DNA of 64,000 bases. It comes from Eremophila alpestris peregrina. Taxonomy: Eukaryota; Chordata; Aves; Passeriformes; Alaudidae. The notes below the pieces were generated by a model that worked only from the letters and a program-made list of their open reading frames with translations, searched no databases and was not told the DNA's origin. A program made the translations under genes and the position numbers. The number at the start of each line of letters is the position of its first letter. Position 1 is the first letter of the stretch. The stretch is taken from assembly GCA_009792885.1 (NCBI GenBank), contig WMCF01000006.1, forward strand, positions 5,446,444 through 5,510,443, written 5' to 3'. Shown here piece by piece: positions 60,343-64,000 of the stretch.

Positions 60343-62649
60343 GTAGCATGTCTGCTGGGGTGAAAGAGTAGTCAGCAATTTTTTTGCCTTGGTTGAGCTG
60401 CAGAGGAAAAGAAATGCTGGTTAGTCTCTAGAAGTGTGGTGCATCCAGAGCAGCAATAGAGTAGCAGTTGGACTATTACAGACCTGCTAGAAAACAATAG
60501 AAGAAATTTCATATTATATATTCAGCAATTTATTTTATGCCATATTGTGTGTATTTTCCAATTATTGGTCTATTTACAGTCCTAAGACAACACTACATTA
60601 AAAATTTGCATTTTCTTGTGATGCAGGAGTGGAATCAAGGAACAAGTAGATTTTATAGACAGGAATCTCACAGATTGAGACCTAAAGAAAACAAAGACAA
60701 TTTTTAACACTGAAAGGAATTTAACAACTGAGATTGCAGAGAGTGAATTAGCAAATGCTGAACTTCAGACTCATGGGAATTAGTGGGTGTGGGTTTGTGG
60801 TTTGTGTTACAGAGGAAGTTAGACCCCAGATGACCAGAATGATCCTTCTTGGAACTGCAGCTGCCCAGTGATGCATCCTGCAGTGTTATGGTGTGTTTTT
60901 TCCACTAGCTAGACTGCAGGTGTCTGAGGTTGTACAGCAAGGAGTATATGGCAATGGAAAGTGAAAAGCGTTTGGGATATGTTACTGCAGCTGCTTGCTG
61001 GGCTGCTTGCTGCGAGTTGGCTCTGCTGCGGAAGGGCTCTGGCTGAAGCCATGGGTATTTGAGGCATGGTGGTCTTGCCTTCATCATCCTGGCTCCCCAA
61101 TACTTAAATTGTGCTCCATGGTTAGGATTTCCCCATGTTCAAGATGTTGTGATGTCTGCCAGTTCAATTAGGATAGCTGTAAATCTCTAATAGGAAAGGC
61201 TTTTAACCAAAATCCAATCTGTAAAATAGCATGAAACAGAGAAATAAATAGAGAATAAATAGAGACATACTTAAAAAATCTTCAAGCCTTTGAGGCAGAA
61301 ATGTGTTTAAAAGAATAACTCCACATAGTAACTTTTTTTTTCTCTGAAATTTGCTTCTTGCCGGAATAATTAGTTAGAACAGGGGTAGCCCAGTGTTACA
61401 GAGTTCAGCTCCTATGAGTCAGACTGAAGTCTAGCTACTACTTTTTGGCTACCTTTATATAGCATGCCTGTGTTTGTCATCACTCCTCTCCATTTTCTAA
61501 TGTCAGAATGAATCATTTTTGGAATGTTTGTATCAGTTCTGTATGAAACCAGACAAGCTGCAGCTTACTGAGCTTCCAAGGTTCCTGTTTTCTTGTGAGT
61601 TGGCAAAGTTGAAATATTTTTATTTCTTTTTTCTCCTTTTTATTTTTTTCCCCTTTACAGGAGGAAAAATACATTGGTTGGGTTTAGTTCTTTTTTCTCC
61701 CTTACTTCTGTCTCTTTTCCAAACATGCAAAGTCTCTAATGTGTTTCTTCTCTTGGTCTGGTAAGGGTTCATTGAGTCTGGAGCAAGGATGGACTGATGA
61801 GTAGGGGTTTGCAGTGCAGCTCCTGGCAGGCAGGAGCATGGAAGCAGGGTCTCCACACTGTTTGCAGTCCTTGCCAGGATGTCTGCAAATCCTTGTTAGG
61901 ATCATATCAAGGCTTTTTCCTCAAAGTGAAAGACTTCTTTGAAGGAGTTTCCTTTTATGTAAACAAATCCCACAACGAGCTTTTTAATTCCCCCAATCAG
62001 ACACTTTGTTCTTCCAGCTGTAGCACAGATCTTCTTTGTGATTTGGTCACTGTTCAGGCCACCTACTGCAGCACCAAACACAGAAGGGTGATGTTTACTG
62101 TGGTGCAGGTTACTTGAGAGCAGTATCTCCACTGGAACTTGTAAGGAGCTTTATTTGCAGAGCCACTGGGGGTATGTAACTTGGGCATCCCTTTCATCTC
62201 CTTTCTTCTGATAACAGATATTCCTCAGTGTTATCCTGGTGCATGCATTAGTATTTCTGTGATAGTCAATAATCAAAACTTAACACCTCTCTAAAGAGGC
62301 TTCACAGTTCTTATGGTAAATATGCACAGAAGAACTGGAAACATTTGGGTATTACCTATTTTTTTGCTAGTTTGCTCTTGTCTCACTCCATTCCCTGCCC
62401 CCCAATGCCTAAAACGAGTGTTTTAAAATGCTGAATAGTATTTAATAACATTAAAATAACTTCAGTAAGGTTTGTCTAATTTCTTGTTCTGGACAGGATT
62501 TTTGACTGGGAGTAGATAAACAGTGATGTTATGTATTCTAAACTAGAAGCACAGATGTTCATAACACAGTTTTCACTTGCTTTGTGCTGGGCTCTCTTGC
62601 ACAGATTTCTCCATTGCTCAGAGCAATTTTGAGCAGATTTATGTACCAG

Positions 62650-62890
62650 TATAGAAACATAGAGTCACACAGGTTGGAAAAGATCATTAACCCAGCACTG
62701 CCATGTCCCCTACTAACCCATGCCCCTAAGCACCACATCTGCATGTCTTTTGAACCTTTCCAGGGATGGTGATTCCACCACTTCCTCAGACAGCCTGTTC
62801 CAATGCTTGATCACTGTTTTGGTGATGGAATTTTTCCTAATATCCCATCTAAACCTCTGCTGGTACAACTTGGTGCAGCTTTCTACATAG
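62650..62890 (-). repeat. CR1 3' region, minus strand
   Basis: Runs catagagtcacacaggttgg then aaaagatcattaacccagca, catgcccctaagcaccacat, ggatggtgattccaccactt, cagacagcctgttccaatgc and ttcctaatatcccatctaaa, the inverted 3' portion of a CR1 element. The minus-strand open frame over it is the repeat's own. Confidence 0.9.
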
Positions 62891-64000
62891 CAGTAGAACT
62901 GTTGTGATCTAACAGTAATTAGTTTGCTCACTTTGCATTCATATAAAAGCAAAGCAGAGAACAACAGAGAACCATGATCACAATATAAAATTATTAAATA
63001 AAAATATATTTCAAGTATGCATTAATCTAGTAGTGTATTGTAAATTAGTTAAATTATTCAGTTTATCTTGGCATAGAGATAGATAGTGGAGCTATGGTTA
63101 CTGGTGAATGTAATTAATTTAGTGGTTTATAAGCATAAAGTTCTCCAGGGATTGTTGCACAATCCTTGTGTGATAACTTACATTTATAGTCCAAGTTAGC
63201 TTGAAGAAAAAAAGGAAAAAAAGATATGGAAAGTTGGTTTTTTTTTTTTATCAAGATGGATAACAATCCGTTCTAAATTTTGTATACATATAAAATACTA
63301 TAATTTTGTGGAATATGAAAATAGATACAAAATAGGCATTGTAAACTGAGAAAAGTCTTCCATCTTAATGATAAGAACATAGTTTAGTTTCACTGAGGGT
63401 GTAAATCTACACAGCTCTATTAAATTTAACAGAATTCCTTTGGCTTCCAGTTGTTTTTGGAGAAGGGCCAAATGCTGGCAGATAACCTGATTATTGTAGA
63501 CAGTCATACCTGTAAAATCCTTCACTTGTTAAAGGTATAGATCACTTGAGGTTAGAATAAGATGAACATTACTTCATGTAATTACAGTATCTGCAACAGT
63601 TAATTTGGGTATCATAGCATTTTAATCAAATGAGTGCAGCAAACAAGTTCAAAGTGTGGAAAGAATTGCTGAAAAGCACTTCAGACTTTTAGTTTAGTGT
63701 TGTCTACTCTCCCTTCATTACAGATTATTCAAGTTAGTGATTTCCCTTCTTGGAAAATAAGGTTGGTTTAAGGAAAAGGACCTAAGATAAAGTATTTTTG
63801 TGTAATTTTAAGATAGATAGATAATCTTTTTAATTTTCCACTGGAGAGTGAGTGTACTGGGCAATAAATGAAGAGTAGGGGTCTGCATGTAGCCCTCAAC
63901 ATAGTACAGTGGATTGTTTCTTAGGGTTCCCAGATTAAAAGCAGCAGGGAAAAACTGAAATGTTATTTACCAAAATACAGTTTCAAAATAATTCTAATTG

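Larger units (their letters stand above)
53187..64000 (+). other. NOX4 intron 11, 5' part (over 10.8 kb)
   Basis: Continues to the right edge without any recognisable NOX4 exon 12. Holds CR1 pieces at 54955, 55579, 60284 and 62650. Apparent exon-like starts at 56442 and 57011 do not translate to NOX4. Confidence 0.8.

Noticed and set aside
1..64000. tRNA, rRNA, snRNA, CRISPR or bacterial-type operon features
   Set aside because: No cloverleaf boxes, rRNA cores, spaced direct-repeat arrays or ribosome-binding-site-led gene clusters were seen on either strand.

Overview
The window is vertebrate nuclear DNA, almost certainly from a bird and possibly a songbird. It contains eleven spliced exons of one recognisable gene, long AT-rich introns and intergenic DNA, a single CpG island, many fragments of CR1-type LINEs (including a decayed reverse transcriptase), and one long LTR of a type I associate with passerine genomes. 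There are no bacterial-style operons, tRNA or rRNA genes, or CRISPR arrays.

The gene is NOX4, the constitutively active NADPH oxidase that makes mostly hydrogen peroxide. Its 5' part lies on the + strand: a CpG island at about 26215-26960, a start codon at 26639 in a strong Kozak context, and coding exons 1-11 ending at 53186. The eleven exons join with intact reading frame through every junction to give 1086 nt (362 codons). These cover the N-terminus, all six transmembrane helices with the four haem-ligand histidines (H105, H119, H194, H207), the long extracytosolic E-loop (H222, C226, C274), and the start of the FAD-binding domain, ending just after the HPFT motif. The rest of the FAD domain and the whole NADPH-binding domain are not in the window. 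Intron 11 runs from 53187 past the right edge.

Layout: 1-26214 is intergenic DNA upstream of NOX4, with a 70-base assembly gap at 3651-3720, one unexplained exon-like segment at 16535-16607, a broken CR1 reverse transcriptase at about 20507-21215, and a solo-LTR-like element on the minus strand at about 23322-24398. 26215-26960 is the promoter CpG island, with GC boxes and a dense G-quadruplex-type motif. 26639-53186 is the NOX4 exon block. 53187-64000 is intron 11 with several CR1 pieces. CR1 fragments occur in both orientations in introns 2, 7, 8 and 11.

I found no previously undescribed multi-gene system. The items most worth checking are the four-residue-longer NOX4 E-loop, the non-consensus donor after exon 9 with an in-frame read-through tail, the promoter G4 motif, the LTR placed 2.2 kb upstream of the start codon, and the orphan exon-like segment at 16.5 kb.
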